DNA of 64,000 bases from Nageia nagi (lineage: Eukaryota; Pinophyta), in assembly GCA_050084985.1 (NCBI GenBank), contig JBITNC010000001.1, forward strand, positions 26,164,001-26,228,000, read 5' to 3'. The translations under genes and the position numbers were made by a program. Below the pieces are notes generated by a model. The model did no database searches, was not told where the DNA came from, and saw only the letters and a program-made list of their open reading frames with translations. Position 1 is the first letter of the stretch. Each line of letters opens with the position of its first letter. Below are positions 46,925 to 59,183 of this stretch, piece by piece.

Positions 46925-49900
46925 CTCATTAGAAATTAGGGGGAGGAAAAGAAAAAGAAAGTGATATGGACAATCTAAAAACATTTTTGGATGATAATAA
47001 GCTAATTGACATAGACCTAGCAGAAGCTAATTTCACTTGGAATAATATGAAAGTAGAAGAGGAACTCATACAAACTAAGTTATATAGATTATATATTCTC
47101 CATCATGGCTATCCCAATTCCCTAATTATTCTTTAATAATATAAACCAAAATATCTTCAAATCAACTCTATTTACTATTACAGGTTGTCCCTTACAAGAG
47201 AAAAAGAACCCCTTTTAGATTCAAAGCAATGTGGTTATCCCACCCATAACTAAAGAAAAGACTTTAGGATTGGTAGGATAAGATAATTAAAGGAACAAAA
47301 ATATTCTAAGACTTAGAAAAGATTAATCACCTAAAGATAATGCTAAAAATATGGAGTAAAGAAAATTTTAAGCATATTAATAGAGAGATAGAAGAAATAA
47401 AGAACAAACTAAAGTAATTGGAATAAATAATTTAAAGAGAGGTTAGATCAAGAGAAATAAGTACACATGAGGATAATATAAGAGCTCAATATTTAGATAT
47501 CCTAAAATAAGAGGGAATATTCTAGAGACAAAAATCAAGGATCACTTGGATAAAGGAAGGAGATCGAAACACAAGTTCTTAAAAAGATATCCATAATGAG
47601 AATAAGGGCATATAATAAAATTAGGGGTATCAAAAGAGAAGATAAAAGCTTGGTTGAAGAGGAAAGAGAAATTAACGAATTGGTTATATCCTTGTATAAT
47701 AATATCCTCTTAAAGCATGTGGATGAAGAATAAAATGCAATAGGAGAACTACTAGATAATATCCCTACACAGGTTAGTAAATGAGATAATCATAAAATCA
47801 CAAACCCTTTCATATAATATGAGATCATAACCATTATCTTTGGAATGGGTAAAGATAAGGTACCATGCCCAAATGGTTTCCCATCTAAGTTCTTCTAACA
47901 ATTTTGGCACATAATAGGGGGATATGTGGTTTAGGGAGTCCAAGAATTTCAAAATTATAATTCCCTACTAAAATATTGGAACATAATTTTTTTTAGTCTT
48001 AATCTGTAAAACTCAAGGAGCCATAAATATGAAACATTTTAGAACCATTATGTTATATAACATGGTTTATAATATCATCACTAAACTCATGGCTAATATA
48101 AAAAGATAAATCCTTCCCAAAATTATATCAAGAGAATAAAATAATTTGTAAGGGAAAGGAAGATTATTGATTAGATTATTCTAATGCATGAAGTTATACA
48201 TTCCATCAAGGCATCAAAAGAGAAATCAATGTTAATTAAACTAGATATGCAAAAGATATATGATAGTTTCTTAGAACTTTTTGGACTAAGTATTGGAAAT
48301 ATTCAACTTTGAAAATCAATGGAGGACATGGATCAATGTATGCATATCAAAAACCACCTTCTTATTCCTAGTAAATGGGGAGAAAACTAACTTCTTCAAC
48401 TCCAATAAAGGGTTAAGTAAAGGAGACCCTTTATCCCCTTATCTCTTCATCACCATGGTTGAGGCCCTAGGTAGGAATCTAAGAAAGGTTAGAGTTTCAA
48501 GAAGAATAAGGTGAATAAACCTAAAACTAATTGTAATCCCATCACTCACCATTAAATATCAATGATATAATCCTCATAGGGAAGGAAAGTATTTAATAAG
48601 CTATTAAAATGAAGATTATTTTAGACATAAAGGGGTCACTTAGTAGAAATACTTCAAAAAACATGAAAAATGGGATTCTTAAAAAATTCCCTATTTTTAA
48701 AATTTACCACCTCCCTCCCAATCCCCCCACCCTAAAATATGAACCCCTTTCCCCTCCCCACCACCCCATCCCTTTTTTTAAAATATCTATACCCCTTCCC
48801 TTTTTTTTAATACCCCTCCCCTTATAAAATAATTACCGATATATCACTAGTTGAACTAGATATTAAAAATACCCCTTATATTTTTGCTTATGGTATTTAC
48901 CATTTTCTAAACATTACCCCCCTATGATTTTAGATAAATACAAAAGAGCTTCATGTCAAAACATTAATTATGATATTACTAATAGCTACTTCTCTAACAC
49001 CCTCGAATGGAAAGAAATGGAGATTGCAAGAATTTTCTAATGCCAAATTGAATCCTTTCTAGCTATTTATTTGGGTATGTACCTCTTTGAAGGGAGAGTT
49101 CAAAGAAGTTTTTAGAATATAGTAATGGATATATTTGATAAAAAACATAGTTGGATGGAAGGGGGATTTACTTAGCATGGTTAGGAAAATTGAGCACACA
49201 AAAGATACCCTCCAAAGTATCTTTGTGTATATGGAAATTATTTTCAAAATCTTAGCACTAGTGGTAAAACAAAAGACCAGATCTATGCTAGATTTATTTG
49301 GACTAGAGTAGAAGAAAATAGATAACTTGCTTTGGTGTACTAGGAAAATGTTTATAGGAATAAGTTAGAGGGAGGATTGGGTATAAGGCATATTAGGCTT
49401 ATAAACAAAGCCATGAGAAAAAATATTACATGGAGACTTTGTACAAACCATGATAAAGAATGGATCTATATTTGTAGAAATAAATATTTAGAGGGTGATA
49501 ATAATCTAATTAGTATAAGAAACCCCCTAAGAGGCTCTACATTATGGATAGGTTTGGTTGAAGTTCAATATATGATTGTAGAGAATGCAATCTAGGAAGT
49601 AAATAATAGATAATCTACCCTATTTTGAGATGAAAGATGGTCGAGCTTCATATCCCTAGTAGAACAAGAGTGGTTCCATCTTATGATATGGGTAAAAGCT
49701 ATAGTTGGGATCAAATTAGAGAACCACCTCATGGAATAGGGGATATAATGGTATGTACCTTCCCTCCCATAATTGAGGGGCATTTCATCTAAACATATGA
49801 GAGATTCCTTCAAAAATTAGGTAGGATACATATGTATCAAACTCAAAAATCTAATTACCTTTATTGGTTGGATGATAAAGGTAAGATGGAATATTCCATT

Positions 49901-50450
49901 AAAATTAGGTATAACCACTTGAACATAAATAATAATGATAAAAGAAAATAACTTTGAGAAAATATCTAGATCAAGGGTTTGATCCCCAAAGTGGCTTATT
50001 TTCTTTTAGCTATAGTATTCCCAAAATCATACTAATGAAGTTTTGAACAATAAAAAAAGGGATGATTTTCCCATATAGATGTTTCATGTGTAAAAAAAAG
50101 GAAGAGAGCCTCTGACTATCTATTTCACCACTACAACTATGCAAGTGATCTATGGTATCAAGTCAATGGGAGAATCTAAAACTAATGGGCAAGGCCTAGA
50201 TTGGTGGAAAAATTAATTGAGCAATGGAGGCTAAAAGGAAGTAGTAAGAAATCAAAAAATATCTAGGCAATAATCCCTCCCCACATAACTTAGGCCCTTT
50301 TGAGAGAAATAAATGCCAAAATCTTCAAAGAATGCAACCAAATTATGGATAAAATATGGAAATAATATTCAAGCATGTTAAAAAAAAGCATTGAGCACTA
50401 TCTAAATTTGGACCCCACTAAATATGTTGAGTAACTTGAGATAATTTGCT
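46925..50450 (+). pseudogene. L1-type LINE ORF2 remnant (endonuclease end, RT, zf-RVT)
   Basis: Starts with the end of the endonuclease (LIDIDLAEANFTWNNMK, about 46995-47045). A linker follows (INREIEEIKNKLK, 47375-47415). RT is clear at 48293-48514: FLFLVNGEKTNFFNS, then the canonical KGLSKGDPLSPYLFITMVEA. The C-terminal region has GIRHIRLINKAMRKNI (49378-49425) and the zinc-binding RT-associated domain near 49850-50180 (DKGKMEYSIKIRYNHL, VAYFLLAIVF, YLFHHYNYASDLWYQV). Many stops and frame breaks; the 5' half of the endonuclease and ORF1 are absent. Confidence 0.85.
48700..48835 (+). repeat. C-rich/pyrimidine tract inside the LINE
   Basis: A run of CCACCTCCCTCCCAATCCCC-type sequence, strikingly C-rich for this window, interrupts the LINE between the RT core and the C-terminal region. 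It may be a microsatellite-like expansion or a small insertion. Confidence 0.6.
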
Positions 50451-50639
50451 AGCTCTACTTAGAGCTCAAACCCATCACCTAGTAGGGGAAGGGAGGAGTG
50501 TGCAAGGTAGTCTATGACATGGATAAATATTGACAGTATGGTGGGACAGATAAGGTCTATAGATCCACATGACTAGGTGGCATGAGGAAAATAATTTCAT
50601 CATCAAATCCCAAAGTGTTGTACTTGAAGGTGTCATACC

Positions 50640-52610
50640 TCAAAGTTTGTATCTTCCTTATTACTAATGTTGGTTATTTCTCATGCATTGCATGATGAAC
50701 AAGCTACTATAATGATGGGGAAGAAAATACAATTTGGAATATATTTGATCAAGAAAAAGCATAATGTTATATATTGAGTTATTAGGGATATGATCTTGCA
50801 ATTGCAAATATTGTGATGTCTAATTTCAAGGATGGCTATATTATAATTAGAGTAGTAAGAGTTCATATCATCATGGAGGAAATTATGTAGTCCAATGAGC
50901 TTAGCTTTGAGGGAAGACTTTTTAAAAGAAACTTGAAAGTGCAACCTAAATAAGTGAAGGAATTCATTTTGCCTAAGGAAGAACTTGTTAGGAGATGCAC
51001 CAGAATTGATCATGAGAAGTTGCTAGAACACTAGGGTTGAGTTTTCAAATGGATTATAAAGTATTTCATTATGAATGGATAGAACATAATTATTTTTAGT
51101 CTCAATATAATTATGTTATGTCATTTTTGTTGGGTAGGAGAGTTTCAAGTGTGTTTGCCTTTCTTTTTAGCAGAGTCAATTAGGATTTCTATTAATTATA
51201 TTAGGAATAAGGATGAAAAGAAAATGAGGTATTTGGACTTGATCACTTCCATGTATAGAAAATATCTAGCTGAATTTCCTACTAGGAGAATCAGATTAGG
51301 GAACCTTGCATGATCCTATCAAAGGAAAATAGAAGGGAAGAGACTTTGGGATTAAGAAACCCTCAATCACTTAAATACCTACGTGAAAGGAAAAAGAATG
51401 CCTAAATACCTATATGGATTAAGGAAGAATCTAACCTCCATTTCAAATAATAAAAAACCAAAAGAAGTGCAACCAAAACCCCCAAGAAAGAAGGAAGTTA
51501 GGGTATCAAGCAGTAGAAGGATTTACATAAGATCCCAGAAGTACCTTGGTCCAAGAAACAAGATTGGGAGAAATGAAGAAGAGGTGATGGAAATCCATGA
51601 GTTACCCCAACATGAAGAAATGTATGGGGATAATCTAACTAATGAATCCATACCTAAAAATTAGAATACATGCTTGGATGAGGAAGGAGTAGAGTCCAAA
51701 ACTACTTCTAGTGATCTTGTGGGATAACCCTAGTCTTGTGAACCACTTACACTTGGAATGGAGGGAGAAATGTGCACCATTGATATGGAAGAAAGGTTAA
51801 GGAGGATGATAAATATGAAGGATCCCCATCAAAGTGAGTAGAGGCATACCTTAGATGATATAATTGAAAAACTAGAAACCCTAGTTAAGGATTCTATTAC
51901 CTAAAATAGCCCACTAGGTCAAAGAAAAGGGAAGCAAAAAGGAAATGTCCTACCAAGGAACAACATAGTTAATTAAAAGAAACTAAGAAAGTTTTTTGGA
52001 AATAATGAGGATGAAATGCATACTAGGAAAATTAAAGTCCCTACTTAGGAACCCAAGGCTAAATCAATGGGGCTAAAGGTTGAAAATGAGATAAAAATAT
52101 AGATAGAAAATGAAGTAATTTCCCCTAAGGATCCATTAGTGGAGGAGACTCAGCAAGGACTTAAGAAGAGCTTAATGGGTCTAGTGATAGATTCCCATAA
52201 GATAAATCCATCAAAAAAAGTGGAAGGACCTCAACTAAAACATAGCGATACTAAGGAATCTAAATAGCCTAGGTATCCAACAAATTTCCAATTAAAAAGA
52301 AGGATAAATAGAGAGGTAAAACTCCTTTATAAAAGAAATACTCAAGTGGAACAATGTAGGAGGATATCAACATGAAGGAAATCACTAGTTTAAAAGATAA
52401 GAAAAGGAAGAAAAATAAGCTAGATGATCCTCTCATCATTCCTCCCTTGGCTTGGTTTCCAGTTGATCAACCAATCCCCACCAAGGATCCTAATATCAAG
52501 AAGTTTATGATGTATCCAAGGAATGTCATAAAAAAGAAGTAGAAGAAGAAGACCCCATAAGTAAAAAAAAGAGGGGAATAAAGAAGCTTTAATGAAATAG
52601 ATATTTTTAT
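50640..52610 (+). pseudogene. Unidentified charged gene-like remnant
   Basis: Downstream of the LINE, long stretches on the + strand are coding-like in composition despite stops. Frames 51113-51313 (RISINYIRNKDEKKMRYLDL) and 51383-51664 (basic then acidic, KPPRKKEVRVSS ... NEEEVMEIHELPQHEEM) are joined by lightly broken sequence to about 52560, with PLIIPPLAWFPVDQPIP near 52425-52480. I recognise no domain. It could be a gag-like or extra reading frame of a retroelement or a host gene relic. Confidence 0.4.
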
Positions 52611-53029
52611 GCATATGAAGTTATTATCTTTTGTTTCCACTGATCAAGTTGTATGTTTGTAGTTGGTTTTTGTTATGTATGATAATACATTGAAGGATAT
52701 ATAATGCATATATATATTAGGTGATATAGTGATGTGTCAACTACATTTTAGATGCATTTATAAGATCTTGTATATGTGTTTGGGATACCACTAGGTATAG
52801 CTAGGTAGCAGTTTCTAGTTTTAAAAACCATTTTTGTGACTAATTTTTTGGGGGCTCGAATAAAACTCAATTTGCAATTTTTGATAATATAATTTACCTT
52901 TATTATCAAAAAATTAGAGTCTTTTTATTTTCTTCCTTTAAGAATTTGGACTCAATAATTAGAAATTAGTTTTTTCTTTCATTATATTAATAATTTCAAA
53001 TTTTGTATTACCTTTATTTAGTGATCATG
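52611..53029. other. AT-rich spacer, nothing recognised
   Basis: About 420 bases without frame or repeat structure worth naming. Confidence 0.4.
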
Positions 53030-54704
53030 ATGGCCAAAAAAAAGGGAGAAAGGAAGGAAACATACAAAATAGGATGAAGTGGAGAAAAAATCTTTTATAA
53101 GTATGAATATATGTATTAATGTAATATCAATATATTTGATTTAATACTATTCATTTGATAAGGAAAATAACATTTTTTTATAATTTTTTTTACAGATGAA
53201 GGTATTGAAAATAGTGCTTAAATTTATGAGTGAAGTAATGAGCACTAAACAAATACATAAACATATGGGTATCGATTCTTCTTCTCTCGATGGTAACTCA
53301 TTGCCACTAGCATGCACTCTAAATAGTAATATTTTTTTATTTATTATTTAATAAAAAATTATTAAAATAATATTTTAAATTTTTTAATTAATTTGTTCAA
53401 TTATCAATTTTAATTTTGGTAAAAGGTGATGTAAGTATTGGAACTACAAAGTCAATCAATCAAAAGGTTAATCTTATGACATCAAAAGGAGCAAAAAATA
53501 TTAAAATTAAAGTAAAATTGGATAGTAAAGTCATTACAAATGATAATGATAAAAGTTGATATTTGAAAAATATACATTTATATATTGAATTGCAATATAT
53601 TAGTTTACTAATATTTTTAATTATTGTTTAAGGTCTCTTTTTTACAAAGCCCTCAAGGAATCAATATTGTTAAAGATTTTCAAAACATTAAACATGGATT
53701 GGAAAAAATAAAGTGAGACAAGTATGTATATTTTTTATAGATTACTATTAATAATATTTTTAAGTTCATTTGTCTCAATTTTGAAAAACATATTTTCTAA
53801 AAAATTAAAAACTAATATTTGTAGGCAAGCAAAGAATAATAACTTACCTTGAACATGATTTTGTTGATGGATAGAGTGAAAAAAAACACTGCAAAACATG
53901 CAGGGAAGAAAATTAATAAAACAAGATATTATATCTAAAAATATATAAAAAATATTCTAGAAGAGAGACATAACATGAATAATAAAGTGGTCAATGTTGA
54001 TAGGAATGTGTGGAAAATATTGATGACAAAGTGACTACAACGGAAGAACTCCGCAAGTCTACAACTAAAATCTCATAACAAGAAAAAGCTTCTATGGTTT
54101 GATTTAAGATATCAAATTATGTTACGAATCGATCATGTAGCTCGAAGGGCGGAAGGGATTCAAGCATATTTTTTGAGTAAATTTATTGAATTATTTAATA
54201 TTTAATATTTTAAAATAGATAGTTAAATATTTTTTAATATTATTTAATTAAATTTTTTTTTTGTAGTTGATCAAATATCACATATTTTTGATAGATGATG
54301 AATTGAAATATGGTCTTGTACATGGTTTCAAGGAGTTGGCAACTAAAATGGATGAGGATATAGTAACTAAATAGTAATATTTTATGTTCTTTTAATTAAT
54401 ATCAATATGAGTACCTTATTGATACATAAAAGTTTTAAGTTATGATTGGTTACTAACATTTAGTTTGTTATTATTTATAGCTAAGAGTACATCAAGATCA
54501 AAATTAGGATCATGATCGACATACTCATGATATTGTTGATATTAGTACTCATGATGATTGTTGTACTAATCGTACTAGATATAGTTCTAGTGGTAGAACT
54601 AATAATGGCACTAGACATAGTGATGATGAATTCAATATTGAGTTGGACTAGTAGAGATAGTACTGATGGTACCTGTCATACTAGTAGTGATTATCATTAC
54701 AAAT
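53030..54704 (+). pseudogene. Exon-like islands separated by intron-like AT stretches
   Basis: Coding-like segments of higher complexity alternate with extremely AT-rich spacers. A pyrimidine-rich tract ending TTTTTTTTTACAG precedes ATGAAGGTATTG at 53195, a credible 3' splice site. Further segments read TYLEHDFVDG followed by HCKTC (about 53840-53900), KSHNKKKLLWFDLRYQIM and RIDHVARRAEGIQAYF (54070-54170), DDELKYGLVHGFKELATKMD (54296-54355) and STHDDCCTNRTRYSSS to a stop (about 54540-54650). I cannot name the gene. It could be a transposon-encoded gene (for example a CACTA companion) or a decayed host gene. Confidence 0.35.
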
Positions 54705-55140
54705 AATTTTATACCTTCAATACAATTTTGTAACTTTGTTGATAAATTTTTGAATGTTAAAATATTTTTAATATGTTTCGAATTTATGTCTTGATTGTTT
54801 AGTTTAATATTTATTTATTTCCAATTCAATTTCATATAATTTATTAATTACACTTATTTATTTAATTCAATTCAAATTAATAAATTATTTTTCATAAAAA
54901 ATAAAAAATATCATTAAATTAAATTAATTATATTATAATATTTAAAAATAATAATTATATTTGATAAAATTAATTATAATTAATTCAAAATTTAAAAATA
55001 TATTAATTTTTATAAATTAATTAAAATATAATTATATTTTTAATATATAACATAAAAAATTATAATATATTAAATTATCATATAAAAATTTGACAATTTT
55101 TTTATTGTTTGACATTATATATGTCGCAAATGCAACACTA
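54705..55140. other. Extremely AT-rich spacer
   Basis: Mostly TAATTAAAT-type sequence, without frame or mobile-element signal. A similar AT-rich texture resumes after 55735, so the LTR-bearing block at about 55140-55735 may be an insertion in it. Confidence 0.4.
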
Positions 55141-55398
55141 TTCTTGAATTTATTTCTAACTCAAACAAAACAAAAATGACACTCAATATGACATTTGTTC
55201 ACAAGGAAACCTTCCTCTCAACCTTCTTTTCTTTTTTCTTTCCTCTTCTGGAAGATGATTTTTCCCACGTGGTTTTTCATCATCTACAAGAGAGCTTTTT
55301 ATGTATTTGTGTGATAGTCATTTTGTACATGAGTACCTTATTAGGTCTAGTTGTTGGGACTCGTCTTTTCTTTGTTGTTCACACTCCTAGTTTCACTT

Positions 55399-55406
55399 AA
55401 GGGGGG
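55399..55406 (+). other. Polypurine tract
   Basis: AAGGGGGG directly before TGTTAGAG, the start of the LTR at 55407. Confidence 0.75.
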
Positions 55407-55664
55407 TGTTAGAGTATTATTTGCTATTTTACCTAGTTAGGTATCTAGGTTAGCATTATCTTAAGTTTACTAGTAGGTGTGCTTAGATGTCATCTCTATC
55501 GAGTTATTTTAATTTGATGGCCAGTATCATTTTGATCATGTGGCTATCATTTCATGTTGTCCCTATTTATTTGTATTTTGTACATTATGATATTATGAGG
55601 TTTTATGCAAGTATTCTATGTGATTTTTCTCATCTCTCTTGATATGGGTTTTGCAATCTCCTCA
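55407..55664 (+). repeat. Isolated 258-bp LTR flanked by PPT and PBS
   Basis: Starts TGTTAGAGTATT and ends AATCTCCTCA. It is preceded by a PPT and followed without a gap by a perfect primer-binding site. A solo LTR would have neither. No second copy occurs in the window. Confidence 0.85.
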
Positions 55665-55677
55665 TGGTATCAGAGCT
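55665..55677 (+). other. Perfect initiator Met tRNA primer-binding site
   Basis: TGGTATCAGAGCT abuts the CA end of the LTR. It is the best-preserved primer-binding site in the window. Confidence 0.9.
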
Positions 55678-55739
55678 AAAGAGAACTTGAGAAATTTATA
55701 TTTTCTTGCTTGCATTATGTTCAAATAACATTATTATAA

Positions 55740-56059
55740 TATTTTAAAAATTAATTAAATTTGATAAAAATTAAATTTAAAATTAATTATATTTGTGTAG
55801 TCGAGACCAAAAAAAGGCCATTGGTAAATTGAGGGGATTTTTTATATAGGTACCCAAAACTTGTAACAACAAATTTGTAATGTTATCAAAAACATATTGC
55901 CACTATTTAGTTTATACATGTAACAATATGTATATTTAATAACCTACATGGTATCCATAAATTGGATCCAATTCTATACATAAACTAATCCAAAGTAATT
56001 CAGCTACCACAACCATAATGTTATAATCTAAGATCTTCTACAAGACCTTATTTCTTTCC
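55740..56059. other. Spacer, nothing recognised
   Basis: AT-rich sequence between the isolated LTR and the minus-strand LINE ORF1. No coding signature. Confidence 0.4.
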
Positions 56060-57295
56060 TTGCTTCAAGAGAAACCCTCTCCCAAAACCATCTGATGTTG
56101 GTTGTTTTCCATCTGCAACTTCTCTAGCAATTTATTTTTCTTTGATCTCTTCCTTACTTGGTTGCCAACATGTCTTTGTCCAATATTAGGATTTTTTAAA
56201 ATACTCCTTATGCTTCTATGATTACCTTTAAGGATTTCATCAAAGTTAAACATGTTTTCTAAAGGAGAATTTTTCCATCTCTTTCTAAGGGCTACCTATT
56301 TCTAACCATCATTTAGAGGTTGCTTTTCCATGAAGTTTTTCCTATGAATATTATTTTCTATGTTTTCTTCAATGGCAATTGAATCAGGGGAAATCTCAAT
56401 TATTATTGCAATTATATACAACTAATAGATCTACATCAAATGCACCAACTCCTTCAGCTACGATTACCAAAACTAGTGATTCATAATCCGATTCATAATC
56501 CAAATATGAGATAGGTGCCTTATCAATGTAGGTCACATATTTTCTTATTTTTCATCTCCATTCAAAGCATTCTTATTATCCTTACTACTCATATCAAGTG
56601 CAACCCCACTATTATTTATTTCCATATTAATATTCAATGCTAACATTGATTTCCCACATGTATCATTCTGAATATTTCCATCTTGATTAATTTTTGGTCT
56701 CCATACATGTTGGGCAAGGCATGTGTTACTTTTCTTCCCAACTTGATTACATACTAAGCATAGATAATTATTTCTTTCAAAATGTAGTTCTTTAATCCAC
56801 TCTCCTAAGTTCGATTCAAGCATGACAGTCTTTGATAGCTTGATACCATATTCAACCATGACTAAGAATCTTTCCTCTCTGAGTCTTATGTAAGCTTTTA
56901 TGACATCATCCACTGTAATGAGTTTTCTAAAGGACCTTTAAATTCATTCAAAAACTTTTTGTTACCAAACTTCAAAGGGCATATGTGGAAGAATTACCCA
57001 AATTGGAGCATTCATTAGTTTGGCCTTGGGAGGATTGAACCCTGGTTTCCATGTCTTCAAGAATACTTCTTGCTTACCATAAAACCATGGTTAGTTTAAG
57101 ATATAATCTTGATCATATGCATTATCAAAGATAAACATAAGGTAATCAATGGGCATAGCGATAATCTCTACATATCCTTTGATTTTCCATTTAACCTTAG
57201 CTCATTTTTTAAAAGAATTAATATTTAGTCTTGCTCCATGTAGCTTGTAAATTAGACTGAATCTTCTTCTATTCATGGATTGGTTGATAATAGTA
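56060..57295 (-). pseudogene. LINE ORF1 (DUF4283 plus zinc knuckle), minus strand
   Basis: From about 57295 leftward: RRFSLIYKLHGARLN, KWKIKGYVEIIAMPIDYLMF, IFDNAYDQDYIL, PWFYGKQEVFLKTWKPGFN, APIWVILPHMPFEVW (the DUF4283 pattern of plant L1-type ORF1). The frame 56545-56913 then gives VDDVIKAYIRLREERFLVMV, SNLGEWIKELHFERNNYLCL and CNQVGKKSNTC, a zinc-knuckle relic. A basic tail is at 56065-56253. No ORF2 follows at lower coordinates. Broken by stops; truncated at both ends. Confidence 0.8.
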
Positions 57296-57435
57296 TTTAG
57301 AAATTTGATACATATCTTATCCCCCTCCTTTTAGCCTTGAGAGGGGGGCCTATGTCAATTATAGCCTCTTGTGAGAAGAGGTTATGTCAAGATCTCCTAG
57401 AATCTTCCATTAGTGATCATAGCCCAACTACATCA

Positions 57436-57861
57436 TGTTAGAATTTGTAATGTAATATTATGTAATATTTCTCTTTAGTGTAAATTCACTTAATGCTTAG
57501 AGTATATTTAGATACTTTAAATTATTAAGATAATAAATATGAAAAAATCTTTAACTTTACCCTTGGGTAAAAGGAAGGTTAAAGAGTGGGTTTCATATTA
57601 TAAATAGAGAGGTAACCTCTTTCATAATTAACTTGGAAGCAATATATGCTATAAGTTTAAGGTTTGGAGAGATAGGAGAGATTATGTAAGAGAGGTATTT
57701 GAGAATAAGAAGATCTTGGTTAGTGTATATACTCCCAAGGATAAAGAAACCACTTTATATCCTATGTTCTTTGTGATATTGGCTTGTGTTGATATTGTGA
57801 AGTGCCTTCTTGAGATCTTGATAGTTTAGAGATTAATTTAGAAAGGATTAATTTCATCAAG
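57436..57861 (+). repeat. First LTR of the array (426 bp)
   Basis: Starts TGTTAGAATTTG, a normal copia-type LTR beginning. Its left part resembles the copia LTR at 2137 (for example 'gtaaattcact...taagagta'). The right part from about 57586 matches LTR 2 and LTR 3, including 'cttggaagcaat(a/c)tatgctat' and 'gccttctt...agatcttg(a/g)tagtttagagattaatt'. Confidence 0.8.
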
Positions 57862-57874
57862 TGGTATCAAAGCC
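57862..57874 (+). other. Primer-binding site of unit 1
   Basis: TGGTATCAAAGCC follows LTR 1, the same form as at 59171 and in the LARD-like element at 27248-27260. Confidence 0.85.
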
Positions 57875-58593
57875 ATATTAGAGGTTCATCTTCAACATCC
57901 TAGAAGGTCAATTCCACTCCTTCCTCCATCTACATCTTTGTTGAGGTAAAAGATTTGTAGAGGTATAATATCCTTCCTTTTCTCTTTCAATTTTTCAAAT
58001 CATTTTATATGATACTAACAATTTTTTTTGTTAGTTGTGATATTGAAAATGTGCTTAAAATGACAATACATTATTGTTATGTCATATTTTTTTGCATACC
58101 AACATATTTTCTTACTACATGTTAGTTCATTTTTTTTACATGTTATTGCTATTTTTTTTACTAACATCATTTTGTTAGTTGCAATTTTTTTATATAAATT
58201 TGCTTAATATATAGCAATCATATTTTATTTTGATGCGAACATTATTTTGTTAGTTACAATTTTTTAAGTAAATTTTCTTAAAATATTGCAATAATATGTT
58301 AGTTTAGAAGCTTATTACTACTTAAATTTGCAAGTTTCTACATTAATATTTAGTGTAGAAATGTTTAAAAGTGTTGAAAATTTTTTAACTACAAATGACT
58401 TTGCTGCAATATTTATTTGTGTGTGTTGTGTGTGTGTGTGTGTACAAAAGAGGGAAGCATTATAAAATATAAAAAAAAATCTACATTCAATTCCAATTAA
58501 CTTGGGCATTAAATAGTTGAAAAGCATGCACATATTTGTAGTCTATTAATAAGTGCCAATTAATTAGAATGAAAAAATTGCACTTTTTCCCAT

Positions 58594-58607
58594 AAAAAAG
58601 GGGGGAG
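58594..58607 (+). other. Polypurine tract before LTR 2
   Basis: AAAAAAGGGGGGAG followed by a (TA)n run and 'ttggtttggttactggaatacat'. Confidence 0.75.
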
Positions 58608-59170
58608 TATATATATATATATATTGGTTTGGTTACTGGAATACATCTGATAAAAATTGGTGAGGCTACTCAAACCTAGCCATCCTCTCCCCCACTCTCT
58701 TCTTCTTTGCCACATTGCTCCTCCTTTTCTCTCTATCTGACCCCCTCATGGCTTCTCCTTTGCTATGCATTACTCCTTTTTTCTCCTATGCTCTAGTTTG
58801 GTACCCATCATTTTTTCAAATGTGCTCTCCTTCCCACTCATTCTTATTAAATGGTATTGGAAATTTATTTCGAAGCGACTCCTTTTTTTAAGGGTGTGGG
58901 TTTCACATATTTTTTCCTTAACAACTTGGAAGCAATCTATGCTATATGTTTAGCATTTGAAGAGATAGAAGAGATTTTGTAAGAGAGGTCCTTAAGAATA
59001 AGAAGATCTTGGTTAGTGCATGTACTCCCAAAGAGGGAGGAACCACTTTATATATTATGTTCTTTGTGAGATTGGCTTGTGTTATTATGCTATTGTGTTG
59101 ATGTTGTGAAGTGCCTTCTTTAAATCTTGGTAGTTTAGAGATTAATTCAGAAAGGGTTAATTTCATCAAG
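58608..59170 (+). repeat. Second LTR of the array (about 563 bp)
   Basis: Begins with TATATAT after the PPT and runs to the primer site at 59171. Its left half ('gaggctactcaaacctagcc', the CT-rich 'ctctcccccactctcttctt') is shared only with LTR 3. Its right half is shared with all three. Confidence 0.8.
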
Positions 59171-59183
59171 TGGTATCAAAGCC
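59171..59183 (+). other. Primer-binding site of unit 2
   Basis: TGGTATCAAAGCC, directly after LTR 2. Confidence 0.85.

Noticed and set aside
50681-51013. 110-codon minus-strand frame
   Set aside because: It is antisense to a + strand region with coding-like composition and has no recognisable motif. Treated as a shadow.
54512-54706. 64-codon frame rich in I, L, V and M
   Set aside because: Hydrophobic translation of a GAT/ACT-rich repeat-like stretch in a frame different from the more plausible S/T/D-rich one. No support as a membrane protein gene.
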